DNA of 64,000 nucleotides. Origin: Manihot esculenta (Eukaryota; Streptophyta; Magnoliopsida; Malpighiales; Euphorbiaceae). A model generated the notes under the pieces. That model worked only from the letters and a program-made list of their open reading frames with translations, was not told the DNA's origin and did not search any database. Of the stretch, positions 21,780 to 34,135 are shown one piece after another (the first letter of the stretch is position 1; every line of letters begins with the position of its first letter). A program made the translations under genes and the position numbers. The stretch spans positions 20,864,000-20,927,999 of the forward strand of contig NC_035164.2 in the NCBI RefSeq assembly GCF_001659605.2. The letters run 5' to 3'.

Positions 21780-22689
21780 AACTTTAGCAGTCATGCACCA
21801 AGCTTTCTAGTTTTGTGAGAGTCAAGTTGCTTGTGTTACCACGTAGAGATGCTGCTTTTGTCACTAAAGAGTACTTGAATTAGTAGTCTAAAAACTGGTT
21901 CAATTATTTTCCAAATGATCCTAAGAGTAGCCTTCAGTTGCCTTCTAATTGTTATCAACAAAAGTCCTTTGAAGTAAAAGTTAGTCGTGAAAGTGCAATA
22001 AAGCAAAATGCCACTTCAAAACAATAAGGACACTACCAAATCCTAAGAGAAAGCTTTTCTTGAGCTCTAAACTTGTGGAAGAAGTTGCAGAATCCCCTGC
22101 TTCTGGTCCTATGCCAACAATTCCTCCTAACGTTAATGTTAATACATAAACATTAAGAAGTGAATTAATACATAAACATTGAGAAGTGAAAGGATACAAG
22201 GACAAACTATTCCGCCAACAAACATTATGGATTGAGAAAAAAGGCTACATGCCAAGGCTAAATGGAGAGATTAGAATTGCTAGTTAGGGTTTTTGGGGGG
22301 AGAAAAAAAGGCTTAAATAGGTGAGACTGCAAAAGGAGAAGCAAATCTCTCTCTATTTTTATTTTTCTATTTCTATTATTTTTTATTTTTTACTTTTTAT
22401 TTTTATTTTATTAATTTAGTTTAATTTTATTGCCTAATTTAATTATTTTTATTCGATTTTATTATTTTATTTTTTAATATTTTCCTTGATGAACTTAATG
22501 TCCCTTTTCTCCTCCCTTAGCTCATCATTCCTATTAGTGGACTCATATCCCAACCCATGCCTTGTGACTTACCCTTTTAAGTTAGGAAAGGTAATAGCCC
22601 CATGTCTGTTCCTTCCTAATCCCATTCTAGGAAGGAAACTCATATTCTTCATCATATTATAGACCTTTGGATCCACCCAATCCTCATAG
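21780..22689. other. AT-rich spacer with low-complexity T/A tract
   Basis: The first part may hold further decayed PMD text. A repeated AATACATAAACATT...GAAGTGAA phrase lies at 22141-22190. At 22350-22480 there is a TTTTATTTTT low-complexity tract. No gene. Confidence 0.45.
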
Positions 22690-24660
22690 ATGCCAGCAAC
22701 TTGAAACCAAAAAAATTATAACAAAAGACCTTCGACAGTCGATATAGCAAACCTTTCATTTTTTTCAACAGTAATGGTGACTACTCCACCCTTATGAGAA
22801 TCTTGATCTTTTGGTGGAAGCTTGAAGGCATATTTCCCAAGGGGTGAAACCACACTCACCTCAATAATAAGGAGAAGACCAAAGGTATATTTAGAATTGT
22901 GAACTCAACTTCAAACTTGATTAGGCCTACATTAATAATAGTCCTGAATACCCCAACCACTTCCCTATTAAAGTCATCATAGGCATAGGCATGCACTATC
23001 AAATTAGAATTGGCTAACTGTAGTGGCTCTATCTCTAATATAGTAGGACCTTTAATGGATACACATTGCTGGTAGACCTATCATCAAACATAAAGCTAGG
23101 CAATCGCCATCCTTCAACCTCAACGGTGATGTATAGAGCATAATTGTTATCCTTTCTCCCAATAGGCAAGTCGGATCAGTTGCCAAAACTAATTTGATCT
23201 TGTTGTTGAACTAATAGGACTTTAACCATGTCCTCAAGGATAGACATCTGTGGAAACCTTTAGAACATCAAGGCTTTAGTAAGTGTTTCTATGCTTCTCG
23301 AAAGCCATAAGGAGTTCCCAAACTGAAACACTAGCTTGAATCCTCTTAAGCTGCTTAAAAACCTTAACCTCTTCTTCCTTTTCCTCAACCACCTTATCTT
23401 AGCCTTTATCTTAAGTAGCACTAAGTTATAAAGGCTGATAAGATCTCCTACTCTTAGTAACATTCTTAACCGACTTGCTTTCCTCATCACTAGAGTCGAA
23501 CCATATGTCCACAAGTGCTTGCTTTTCATCACTTGCTATCCCAAATGTCTATAGTGATGATAGAGTTTAAAGGTTTTTTGGTGGATGGGTTGGATGAGCT
23601 CTAAGAGATGGCTTGATTCTCCATCTAAAGTGGTGATCATATATAGTCCAAGCAAAGGTGGGATATTATGGTTGGGCATGAGATTAGTCCTAGTGTTTGG
23701 CCTTCTATCAGGGCCAGCTATTTTCTTTTCATCAATGAGGTCTTGAATCTCATGCCTCAACCGAAAGTAGTTGTCACTATCATAGGCCGCAATTTGGTGG
23801 AATTAGTAGTAAACACTAGGATTAAAATTGGCAAGTATAGGATTTGGTAGAGGTTTAGGGGCTAGTTGTTGTAGCAAACCCTTTGCCTTCAACTTCTTAA
23901 ACACCTTAGAAAAGGGCTTTTCAAATTGGAAGAAGGTCATTTGGCTCCTTCCTATGGCTTAAACCTCCATTACTTTACCACTCCCTTAGTTGGAAACATG
24001 ATGGTATCTAGATCTCTTAGGCCAATAGGTATTTGGCTTGGCAGTCATCCCATACTCTAACTGTATCCCTACATCATAAAGCTGCTCAAAAGTGGTAAAG
24101 GTCATATAGGCGAGAAATAAGTTCTCACCATCAAGCACACTTGATTCTTATCAATTGAGCAACTCATCATCTTCATAGCTTTCTTTCTCCACTTTAGAAG
24201 GAAGTAAAAAAAAAGGGTCTCATTAGCCTTATTCTGAGTAGTCTCCAAATCCCTTAGGGTGACATCATGATCAGCTCGTCCCAATCTTTCCTATAAATAG
24301 CTTTAAGACTATAATACTATGAGAAGGCAACTGCCTTCAAGTGATAGAGTAAAGAATTGGGCCACTTGCTCCTTATTCAGTTGAATGGTCTTCATAGCAA
24401 TCAGATAGGACCTTCGGTGGGCCTTTGAGTCTCTAGGCCCATCAGACTTGGGCAAGTCATGCATCTTGAACTTTTCGGGCAGTCACTCTTCAACCTCAAT
24501 GTAAAAATCCTGAGTATCATAAAACTCTAGCTCACCGGCTTGCTTCTTGAGGGAGGCTTGGAGCTTTTCAAATTTTTGGCCTATAGATTCAATTTCCTTA
24601 ATATGCTCTTTTTCTGCCTAGCAATTTTGTCTTTATAGTAACCATCGGCATCCAAGAACT
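22690..24660 (-). pseudogene. Decayed Ty3 gag-protease remnant
   Basis: On the minus strand, gag-like text DVTLRDLETTQNKANETLF and LLKWRKKAMKMM lies at about 24130-24260. The region after the gag core reads DSDNYFRLRHEIQDLID (about 23715-23785, first knuckle residues lost). A protease-like stretch NYALYITVEVEGW...MFDDRSTSNVYPLK follows at about 23050-23145. The order gag to protease on the minus strand is as expected, and it is broken by many stops and shifts. No reverse transcriptase or integrase is seen. Lineage probably Tat/Ogre-like, but this is weak. Confidence 0.5.
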
Positions 24661-25013
24661 CCACATCCATAGGATAGGTGATCAGTCCAAATTTAGACCA
24701 CTTAATCATGATGTTATTGATGTTAATTTACACTTTTTCTGCTTAATTTTGTGATATTGATCTTATTCTGCAGAAAATAGTGTAAAGAGGTAATTTGTAG
24801 AAAATGCCCTTAAAATTGCCTAAAACGGAACAAAGGAGAGCAAGCATGCCAAGTTGCATCTGAAGAGGAGATAAACAAGGAAAGTAGTTTAAAAATTAAA
24901 ATTTCAAATCTCAAAGAGCATTCAAATTCAAGATTAAGCTTATTAAGGAAAGTGCTAAATAAGGAATGTGCCAAATAAGGAAAGTTGCAAACAAGAAAAG
25001 TGCAGAGCAATTT

Positions 25014-26837
25014 TGTAACGACCCCAAAATGGACCGTCACCGGCGCTAGGATTCAGGTCGGCTTAAGGCCGCCAGAACCCGTAGCAAGCCTGCTATACTC
25101 TCTGTGTACCTGTAAATCTCATACATGATCATACATTTTCTGTGAAAATAAAAACTCTTTTCTCTGTACCAAGGCTTAACCTGTGCATGCACTATCTCTG
25201 TACTCTGTACTCTGGACTCTGTACCCCTGACTAGAGCTTGCTCTAGATGGGTTAACTCATACCTGTTAAGCCTGGTTTTTCACATACTTTGTAAAACATA
25301 TACATATACAGATCATGTACATAACAAAAGATTTATAACACAAACGTCACTAAGTCAAGCACAATTCTAACGTTATACACAACTGTTACATCTTTTATTA
25401 CATGTCCACTATAGTCTATTACACAACTCTTCTCTTTTCCTGAACTCTGCTGGACTTCTCCTGTACACTGTACACTGAACCTGCAAGACTGGGGTTAAGG
25501 GAGTGGGATGAGCTCTATAGCCCAGTGAGTAGAACAGTATAACAAGTCATAAAACATGATCTCATGGAGTGCATCATATCACAGACAATACACATCAAAG
25601 GTAAACCTGTCACCACATAGTCCCAGTAAATGTTCCGTGCCAGGCCGTAGACTGGGGTCCTGGTCTCTCTGTACTGTATATGTATATGTGTATATAACAC
25701 CTGTACTTACCATTTGCCAGGGCACAAACTGGGCACCTGGTTTTTTACTATACCTGCCAGGCCGTAGAATGGGGTCCTGGACTTTCCTATACCTGCCAGG
25801 CCGTAGAATGGGGTCCTGGACTACCTGTCTGGAACTATTGGATCATTCCGCATTCACCCACATCAACAAATAACTATGCAATGCAACATATTCGTGGATT
25901 CTACTGCCATCAACCTATTACATAACCATGATGCATGATATATGCTAAAAACATTCCATGTCTCAATTAAAAGAATTAAGTTTAGTTCCACTCACCTCTG
26001 GCTATCTGGACTGACTCTGCAGGCTCTGAAAACTCTGGAGCAGTACTCACAGCTGCTCTCTCTGGTTCCTCTGGTCTGTTTAAGCACATATAAACTCAAA
26101 TGAGTGACCAAACTAACTCAAGAACAACTCTATTAAACTCCCCAAGAATCCCCGTAAACTCACTCTAATATCCATGCAAAGCATGCAAAGGAAAGCTGGA
26201 CAGGACACTTTCGGCGGCAGGTTCGGCGGCCGAAAGTCCTCTCCAGAGACGAAACTCATGCACCTTCGGCGGCCGAATATCAACTTTCGGAAGCCGAACC
26301 CTTTCGGGGGCAAGTTTCGGGGGCTGAAAGGCACTCCAGAGACGAAAGTCTCTAACCTTCGGTGGCACCTTCGGCGGCCGAAACTCCCCTCCAGAGCCGA
26401 AAGTCCAAATGCTCGGGGGCAAGCTTGGGCAGCCGAAACCACCTCCTCAGCACATTCGGCGGCCGAACCATTCTTCGGCGGCCGAAGCTGGGTTCATCAG
26501 CAAGGCAGACACTTGCTCTGCCTCACGCCAAATGCACAAAACTCTCCCAATCTCAAGTACCTCAACTCCTCAACTTGCATACACCCAAGCATATGCTCAA
26601 AGGGGTCAGAAACTACCTTAAAACCCCAACAACACAAAACAAAGAACACATAAACAAACTTTTCTCACAAAAAGATCAAAAACCTCTCTTTTACCCTAAT
26701 CATGCAACTCTCCCCCAAAACCTCAAAAATCTTTCATAAATCATGAAAACAAGCTCAGGATCTTCACTTACCTCTTGAAACCAAGAAGCTGATCGATCCT
26801 AACGTGGAGTTTTGGAGCAACTCTCCTTCACACTCTC
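25014..26837 (-). repeat. Outer chromovirus 3' LTR, first piece
   Basis: Begins TGTAACGACCCC directly after the AATTT target duplication. It is colinear with 41899-43715 and stops at CTCTC, the target of the inner element. It contains the TTCGGC/GCCGAA motif cluster (about 26210-26490) and the 38-bp hairpin repeats (25640-25830). Confidence 0.93.
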
Positions 26838-28936
26838 TGTAATACCCGGCTAAAGTCCGGCACCGGAATTCCTGTTATCTGGTGGAATCCGGGGTGTCGG
26901 AATTCTATAAACAGGTAGGCTTATGTTGTAGTGTGTTTTGTGTGGATGTGTGAGAGTAATAGAAGTGCGTTTTGAGTTGAAATGAACCAAGGCAGAGGAG
27001 CCAAGTTCGGCCGCCGAAGATAAGTTCGGCCGCCGAAAGTGCCCAATGTTCGGCTTCCAAAGGTACGTTCGGCCCCCGAATGTTGCATGGTTTTGCATGC
27101 AATTCGGCAGCCGAAACTGAGTTGGCCAGCCAGCTGTTGGGCATCCTTAGTCAGCATTTTGGACAGGTGGTATCACCAGTTCATGTCCAGAAGTTGGCCA
27201 CGTCTCCTATGCTTTATGTGCTAAGTTTGAGCAGCTCATGCAAGAGTTTGCTCGTTTACCAAGTTGTGAAGGTTTTGAAGCAAAACGTGAGGTTGAGAGA
27301 GTTTGAGAGTGTGAGAAGAGTTGGTCTGTTTGCCCTTGTTCAGCGTGTTTAGCTTCTTGCTTCAGGAGGTAAGTGATGCTCTTGACCAGGGTTTTATGTT
27401 TTCTGAAGGTTTTATGGGATTTCATGGGAGATTTGATGATTTATGCATGTATATATGTTTATGTGTTATGTTTGTTTTGTTGTTTGGGGTTACTAGCTAG
27501 TTTTGGACCCCTGTGGACATATACATGAGTATATGTGAGTTGAGTAGAGGAGGTAGGCATGTTTGGAGCGCTTGAAGGGAAGGAGGAGATGGTTTGCCGT
27601 TGAAGCTGAGTTCTGGATGAACTCAGGTTCGGCAGCCGAAAGTTCATTCGGCCGCCGAACCTCCTGCATGGTGGCTTAGTTGCCACAGCTTGCCCCCGAG
27701 TGTTTTTTTATGTTCGGCTCTGTTTGGGGGATTCGGCCGCCGAAGGTGCTTGAGTTTCGTCTCTGGAGAGGACATTTGGCCGCCGAACCTGCCGCTGAAA
27801 GTGTTCTGTCCAGCTTTTCTTTTGCATGTTTGGCATGAGTTTTAGAGTGAGATGAAGGGTTTTCGGGGGTAGTTTAAGAGAGGTAGTCTTATGATAGTTT
27901 GGTCCCTCATTTGAGTCTTTATGTGCTGATACAGACCAGAGGAACCAGAGAGAGCAGCAGTGAGTCCTGCTCCAGAGGTTCAGAACCTGCAAAGTCAGTC
28001 AGTCCAGATAGCCAGAGGTGAGTGGAACTAAACGGATGACTTTTAATTGAACCATAAACTGCTTTTAGCATATCTCATGCATCATGATTATGCCATAGGT
28101 TGATTGCATTAGTATACACGAATATGAGGCATTGCATCGTTATTTGGTGATGTGAGTGAATGCTGAATGATCCAATAGTCTCAGACAGGAAGTCCAGGAG
28201 CCTTTGACTACGCCCTGGCAGGTATATAGCAAAGTCCAGGAGCCTTTGACTACGCCCTGGCAATGGTAAGTTCACAGGTGTTATATACACATATACATAT
28301 ATAACAGGAAGACCAGGTGCTCGATTCTACGCCCTGGCACAGAGTTACTGGGACTATGTGGTGACAGGTTTACTCTTGATGTGGCTTGTCTGTGATATGG
28401 TGCATTCCATGAGATCATATTTTACTGAGATATTTTACTGTTCTACTCACTGGGCTATAGAGCTCATCCCACTCCCTTAACCCCAGTTTTGCAGGTTCAG
28501 TGTACAGTGTACAGGGACAGTCCAGCAGAGTACAGGAAGAGTAAAGAGATCTGTAATAGCTTAGAGTGGACATGTAATATTAAAGAGATGTAATAGTTGT
28601 TGCTTGACCTAGTGATGTATGTTTTGTACATGATCTGTATATGTATATATGTTTTCCTGTATGTGAAAACCAGGCTTAACAGGTATGAGTAAACCCATCT
28701 AGAGCAAGCTCTAGTCAGGGATACAGAGTACAGAGTACATGAGTACAGAGTACAGAGATAGTGCATGCACAGGTTAAGCCTTGGTTCAGAAAAGAGTTTT
28801 ATTTTCACAGAAAATGTATGATCATGTATGAGTTGTACAGGTACACAGAGAGTATAGCAGGCTTGCTACGGGTTCTAGCGGCCTTAAGCCGACCTGAATC
28901 CTAGCGCCGGTGACGGTCCATTTTGGGGTCGTTACA
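26838..28936 (+). repeat. 5' LTR of the inner chromovirus
   Basis: TGTAATACCCGG...GGTCGTTACA. Its ends form a longer imperfect inverted repeat than the usual TG/CA (TGTAATACCC against TGTAACGACC). It contains about ten TTCGGCNGCCGAA-like motifs (27003-27115 and 27628-27790) and the 38-bp hairpin repeats (28180-28340). A TATA-rich stretch at 28285-28312 is a possible promoter region, but the start site cannot be fixed by eye. Confidence 0.95.
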
Positions 28937-28939
28937 GAT

Positions 28940-28957
28940 TGGTATCAGAGCCCTAGG
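28940..28957 (+). other. Primer binding site (initiator Met tRNA)
   Basis: TGGTATCAGAGCCCTAGG starts three bases after the LTR. TGGTATCAGAGC is the standard iMet-tRNA primer site of plant retrotransposons. Confidence 0.93.
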
Positions 28958-29154
28958 TTCACATGATCGGACCTATAGAGACAGTGTTGGGCTCCGATAG
29001 GTTAGAAGTGGTCAAGCACAATAGGAAATCATGTCCACTAGGATAGGGTCTTGAGTCCTATCTGCTATGATATGCCATGAGTGTTGTATGTATATGATTG
29101 ATATGTGATCTTTTGTGCTCAAGTGGTATGTTATATTGTGTTTCCAGAATAAAG

Positions 29155-32100
29155 ATGCGAGGAACTCGTCGATCAGCTCGATTGACTGGAGTCCCACCAG
29201 AGAGTGAGAGACCAGCTGCTCGTCCTCCTGCATTGCCAAGGGCAAGGTCTCAGAGATCTAGCAGGGAAGGTATGTCAATAGACCCTAGAAGGTCTGTCGA
29301 CGAGAGCAGAAGAGGAACAGCTAGAGGAGGTAGATCAGAGGAAGAGAGGGAGGCTATGGAGACTGATCCGTCTATGGATGAAGGTATGGGAGAATCCGAG
29401 GGAGGCGTTCAGGCCTCAGGTTATGGCTATCCATCCTTGTTTCAGGAGCCAGAGTATCCGATGGAGGGTATGTCGGAATACTCTCGTTTTGACCCATATC
29501 CTACATACATGCCATATATGCCATATCCTCACTATTATCCACCATATCCGATGTATCCATTTTCCCCTACCCATCCAAGTGCAGCACACTTAGAGCTAAA
29601 TGACCCAGTACCACCACCAGAACCAGTAGCCCCTGTTGTTGACAGACATGAACCGAGCTCATCTGGAGGTAAAGTCCAAATGACGGAGTACTTGAAATTG
29701 GATGCTCCTAAATACAACACAGGAGATGATCCATTTGATTACCTCAGAGCAGTTAGGATGATCACCAGTGAATTGGGAGCAGATGATAGGAGAGCCATTG
29801 AGATGGCAGGTTTCACATTAAAATGTAGGAAAGCCAGAGAATGGTTTAAGAATTATGTGGAGCCTAGAATGGACAGTATGTCATGGGGAGAGTTCGCCAA
29901 TGAGTTTGCAGGGTGGGCTTTTCCTGACAGTTCGAGGGAGCTGAAGATAATTGAGTTTGAACAGTTGAGACAAACAGATGAGATGACTGTTGATGAGTTC
30001 ACAGATAAGTTTCTAGATTTGCTTCAGTACGTGGGTCAGGCCTATGATACTGATCAGAAGAAGGCGAGGAGATATACCATGAGACTTCATCCCAGGTATT
30101 CTTCTTTGATCCTTCCAGCAGAAAAGGAGAGTTTTCACTCTATTATAGATGCAGCCAGGAAAATGGAAGCTAGTGCCAATATTCAGAAACAGTCAAAGGC
30201 ACAGGCTTCGGGTTCTAAGGCCCCCAGTTCAGGTTCTACAGGCAGTAAGAGATGGGATAGAGCGAGAGGAACAAGGAAAGGGTTCTGGAGTAAAGTCAAG
30301 TCAGGTCTGGGAATAGGTAGTGGCTCAAGCTCTGGCACAGCTCCAGTCTGCAGACGATGCGGAAAACCACATGGAGGAGTTTGTCGGTTGGGATCTACAG
30401 CTTGTTTTCGATGTGGACAGGAAGGGCATATTGCTCGGGATTGTCCGCAGATGACTTTTGCACCATCCCAGCAGATGAGTTCAGGCAGTGTGGTACAGCC
30501 AGTTGTACGGCCAGCAGCTCCAGTCATGCCTCAGACTAGTGGCAGAGGTAGAGGGAGAGGGGTAGCCTCTACTTCAGCAGCAGGTTCCCGAGGTGGAAAT
30601 CCGATAGCCCCAGCACGGATTTTCACAGTGACACAGGAGGAGGCTAACACGTCGAACACAGTGGTGGCAGGTAATCTCATCATTGGGTGTTCAGATGTGT
30701 ATGCTTTGATGGACCCCGGTGCTTCTCATTCCTTTATTGCTTCGAGAGCCATAGCGAGGTTGGGTTTGATCAGTTCTGAGTTAGAGTATCCTCTCTGGGT
30801 CAGTGGACCTAGATGTGACCCATCAGTGGCAGTGTCAGTCTGTCGTTTCAGTCCAGTGTTTATAGAGGGTAGATGCCTTCCAGCTGACCTTGTGGTTCTA
30901 GACTTGACAGATTTTGATGTCATTCTAGGGATGGATTGGCTATCTGCATATAGTGCTACTTTGGATTGTAGAGAGAAGTTAGTGAGTCTCAGAGACCAGG
31001 ATGGGTCAGAGTGTGTCTTCAGAGGAGACAGGAGAGGTACACCCAGAGGTATGATTTCAGCCCTTCAGGCTCGTCGTTTGCTTAGGAGGGGTTGTCAGGG
31101 GTTTCTAGCTCATGTGAGAGAGCTAGACAGTCAGGTTAGGGAACCAGCCACAGTACCAGTAGTCCGAGAGTTTCTCGATGTGTTCCCAGACGATTTGCCA
31201 GGACTACCACCTGATAGGGAGATAGGGTTTGAAATTGCATTATTGCCAGGTACTAGACCTATCTCTATTCCTCCCTACAGAATGGCGCCAGCTGAGTTAA
31301 CAGAGTTGAAAGCACAGTTGCAGGACTTGGTAGATAAGGGTTTCATCCGCCCTAGTACCTCACCTTGGGGTGCTCCAGTGCTCTTTGTCAGAAAGAAGGA
31401 TGGATCCCTCAGACTTTGTATCGACTACAGACAGTTGAACAAAGTCACTATCAAGAATAGGTATCCCTTACCTCGGATTGATGATCTATTTGACCAGCTA
31501 GCTGGAGCAGGTTGTTTCTCGAAAATAGATCTGAGATCTGGGTATCATCAGTTGAGAGTCAGAGAGGCAGATGTGCCTAAGACAGCTTTTCGGACCAGAT
31601 ATGGGCATTATGAGTTCTTAGTGATGCCGTTCGGGTTGACTAACGCCCCTGCAGCATTTATGGATCTCAGGAACAGAGTATTTAGTGAGTTTCTGGATCA
31701 CTTTGTCATTGTGTTTATCGATGATATCTTAGTGTATTCCAGAGATGCAGAGGAGCATGCCCAGCATCTGAGGATTGTTCTGCAGACACTGAGAGAGCAT
31801 GGTTTGTATGCCAAGTTCTCGAAGTGTGAGTTTTGGTTACAGAGCATTGCCTTCTTGGGACATGTGGTATCAGCAGAGGGTATTGAGGTAGACCCCAAGA
31901 AGATAGAGGCTGTAGCTAACTGGCCCAGACCCATAACAGTGACTGAGATTAAAAGCTTTCTGGGACTGGCAGGTTACTACAGGAGGTTCGTTCAGAACTT
32001 CTCAAAGATAGCAGCTCCTATGACCAAATTGACTCAGAAGAACCAGAGGTTTATCTGGTCAGACCAGTGTGAAGAGAGCTTTGAGGAGCTCAAGAGGAGA

Positions 32101-34059
32101 CTGACTACAGCACCAGTGCTAGCTCTGCCTGTTAGTGACAAGGATTTCACAGTGTTCTGTGATGCATCTCGAGTGGGATTGGGTTGTGTATTGATGCAGA
32201 GTAATAGAGTAATCGCTTATGCTTCTAGACAGTTGAAGAAGCACGAGTTGAATTACCCTACCCATGACCTCGAGATGGCAGCAGTTATCTTTGCACTTAA
32301 GATGTGGCGGCATTACCTCTACGGGGTTAAATGCGAGATCTTCACTGATCACAAGAGTTTACAGTACATCTTAAGTCAGAGAGAGCTGAATTTGAGGCAG
32401 AGAAGGTGGGTCGAATTGCTCAGTGATTATGATTGTAAGATCCAGTATCATCCGGGTAAGGCGAATGTTGTCGCAGACGCCCTAAGCCGGAAGTCACTAG
32501 GCAGTTTATCCCATATAGCAGCAGAGCGGAGACCAGTTGTGATGGAGCTTTATAAGCTCTTTGACGAGGGCTTACAGCTAGAATTGTCTGGTACAGGAGC
32601 ATTGATCGCACAGATGAGAGTGACACCTGTGTTTCTGGAGCAGATAGCTCAGAGACAGCATGAGGACCCTGAGTTGATGAAAATTGCCAGGACTGTTCAG
32701 TCAGGCAATAGTGTAGAGTTCAGATTTGACAGTAAAGGGATCCTTCGCTATGGGAGTCGACTTTGTGTACCAGATAGGGGCAGTGTGAAGGAAGACATTA
32801 TGAGGGAAGCTCATAATGCGAGGTATAGTGTTCACCCAGGAGCCACCAAGATGTATCAGGATCTGAAAAGGGTCTATTGGTGGCCAGCCATGAAGAAGGA
32901 AGTGGCACAGTTCGTGACAGCCTGTGAGGTTTGTCAGCGGGTGAAATTAGAGCATCAGAAACCAGCCGGAATGCTTAACCCATTACCGATTCCAGAGTGG
33001 AAATGGGAGAACATAGCCATGGATTTTGTAGTGGGTTTACCCGTAGCGTCCAACAGGATAGACTCGATATGGGTGATTGTGGACAGACTCACAAAATCTG
33101 CTCATTTTCTTCCAGTACGGAGTAACTATTCTGTGGATAAGTTGGCACAGGTCTATCTGGATGAGATAGTGAGATTACATGGAGTTCCAGAGTCTATAGT
33201 TTCAGACAGAGGACCTCAGTTTACTTCCCGCTTTTGGCGGAGTCTGCAAAGTGCGATGGGCACGAGATTGGATTTTAGTACTGCTTTCCACCCACAGACT
33301 GATGGACAGTCAGAAAGGAGGACCATCCAGACCATAGAGGATATGCTTCGCCTATGTGTGTTAGACTTTGGCGGTTCTTGGAGGCAGCATCTACCTTTGG
33401 TAGAGTTTGCCTACAATAACAGTCATCATGCTAGCATTGGGATGGCTCCTTATGAAGCTCTGTATGGGAGGAAGTGCAGATCCCCTGTTTGCTGGGAAGA
33501 GGTAGGAGAGAAGGCTCTTGCAGGGCCAGAGTTAGTAGACATTACCAGTAGAATGGTGCCCATGATCAGAGAGAGAATCAGAACAGCGCAGAGTAGACAG
33601 AAAAGTTATGCCGACGTTCGCAGAAAGCAGTTAGAATTTCAAGAGGGTAATTGGGTATTGCTGAAAGTGTCTCCAATGAAAGGAGTGGTTCGTTTTGGGA
33701 AGAAAGGTAAATTGGCTCCACGGTACATTGGACCCTTTGAGGTGTTGCAGAGGATTGGTAATGTGTCGTATAAGCTGGATTTACCTGCTTCTATGGAGAG
33801 AATTCACCCGGTATTTCATGTTTCTATGCTACGACAGTTTGTGTCAGATCCGAATCAGGTTCTGAGTGAGCCTGAGGTGGAGATTCATACAGATTTCACC
33901 TATATAGAGCAGCCAGTGCGGATTCTGGACACGCAGATCAGACAGCTAAGGAACAAGGAGATTCCGATGGTGAAAGTGTTGTGGAACCACCATAATCTAG
34001 AAGAGTGCACCTGGGAGACGCGGGAGTCTATGCTCCAGCAGTATCCACATCTGTTTTGA
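29155..34059 (+). CDS. Intact chromovirus Gag-Pol polyprotein
   Basis: 1634 residues from ATG 29155 ([12 protein letters not shown]) to TGA 34057. Gag comes first, with an [14 protein letters not shown] basic start, the [20 protein letters not shown] core and a C-x2-C-x4-H-x4-C knuckle at residues 417-430. The protease active site is D520-P-G-A-S-H. RT has FIDDILVY (D856, D857) and all other core motifs, but reads FMDLRNRV where the two sister copies read FMDLMNRV. RNase H follows ([32 protein letters not shown]). Integrase has HHCC (CEVCQ), D1290, D1351 and E1387 (D-x35-E). One extra Arg follows E1387 directly, absent from the copy at 36766-37743. The C-terminal chromodomain is about 1589-1634 ([16 protein letters not shown]). 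It acts as particle protein, replicase and integrase. An earlier in-frame start is possible, but this ATG matches the sister copy. Confidence 0.95.
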   Translation: MRGTRRSARLTGVPPESERPAARPPALPRARSQRSSREGMSIDPRRSVDESRRGTARGGRSEEEREAMETDPSMDEGMGESEGGVQASGYGYPSLFQEPEYPMEGMSEYSRFDPYPTYMPYMPYPHYYPPYPMYPFSPTHPSAAHLELNDPVPPPEPVAPVVDRHEPSSSGGKVQMTEYLKLDAPKYNTGDDPFDYLRAVRMITSELGADDRRAIEMAGFTLKCRKAREWFKNYVEPRMDSMSWGEFANEFAGWAFPDSSRELKIIEFEQLRQTDEMTVDEFTDKFLDLLQYVGQAYDTDQKKARRYTMRLHPRYSSLILPAEKESFHSIIDAARKMEASANIQKQSKAQASGSKAPSSGSTGSKRWDRARGTRKGFWSKVKSGLGIGSGSSSGTAPVCRRCGKPHGGVCRLGSTACFRCGQEGHIARDCPQMTFAPSQQMSSGSVVQPVVRPAAPVMPQTSGRGRGRGVASTSAAGSRGGNPIAPARIFTVTQEEANTSNTVVAGNLIIGCSDVYALMDPGASHSFIASRAIARLGLISSELEYPLWVSGPRCDPSVAVSVCRFSPVFIEGRCLPADLVVLDLTDFDVILGMDWLSAYSATLDCREKLVSLRDQDGSECVFRGDRRGTPRGMISALQARRLLRRGCQGFLAHVRELDSQVREPATVPVVREFLDVFPDDLPGLPPDREIGFEIALLPGTRPISIPPYRMAPAELTELKAQLQDLVDKGFIRPSTSPWGAPVLFVRKKDGSLRLCIDYRQLNKVTIKNRYPLPRIDDLFDQLAGAGCFSKIDLRSGYHQLRVREADVPKTAFRTRYGHYEFLVMPFGLTNAPAAFMDLRNRVFSEFLDHFVIVFIDDILVYSRDAEEHAQHLRIVLQTLREHGLYAKFSKCEFWLQSIAFLGHVVSAEGIEVDPKKIEAVANWPRPITVTEIKSFLGLAGYYRRFVQNFSKIAAPMTKLTQKNQRFIWSDQCEESFEELKRRLTTAPVLALPVSDKDFTVFCDASRVGLGCVLMQSNRVIAYASRQLKKHELNYPTHDLEMAAVIFALKMWRHYLYGVKCEIFTDHKSLQYILSQRELNLRQRRWVELLSDYDCKIQYHPGKANVVADALSRKSLGSLSHIAAERRPVVMELYKLFDEGLQLELSGTGALIAQMRVTPVFLEQIAQRQHEDPELMKIARTVQSGNSVEFRFDSKGILRYGSRLCVPDRGSVKEDIMREAHNARYSVHPGATKMYQDLKRVYWWPAMKKEVAQFVTACEVCQRVKLEHQKPAGMLNPLPIPEWKWENIAMDFVVGLPVASNRIDSIWVIVDRLTKSAHFLPVRSNYSVDKLAQVYLDEIVRLHGVPESIVSDRGPQFTSRFWRSLQSAMGTRLDFSTAFHPQTDGQSERRTIQTIEDMLRLCVLDFGGSWRQHLPLVEFAYNNSHHASIGMAPYEALYGRKCRSPVCWEEVGEKALAGPELVDITSRMVPMIRERIRTAQSRQKSYADVRRKQLEFQEGNWVLLKVSPMKGVVRFGKKGKLAPRYIGPFEVLQRIGNVSYKLDLPASMERIHPVFHVSMLRQFVSDPNQVLSEPEVEIHTDFTYIEQPVRILDTQIRQLRNKEIPMVKVLWNHHNLEECTWETRESMLQQYPHLF

Positions 34060-34122
34060 GGTTAGTATCCTCCTTGTGTTTTGTTTTTATTGTTTTAGGA
34101 CCATTCGAGGACGAATGTTCTT

Positions 34123-34135
34123 AAGGAGGGGAGAA
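34123..34135 (+). other. Polypurine tract of the inner chromovirus
   Basis: AAGGAGGGGAGAA directly precedes the 3' LTR start TGTAATACCC at 34136, as expected for plus-strand priming. Confidence 0.92.

Noticed and set aside
29012..29245. Minus-strand frame overlapping the start of the inner polyprotein
   Set aside because: Shadow of the leader and gag start, without recognisable similarity.
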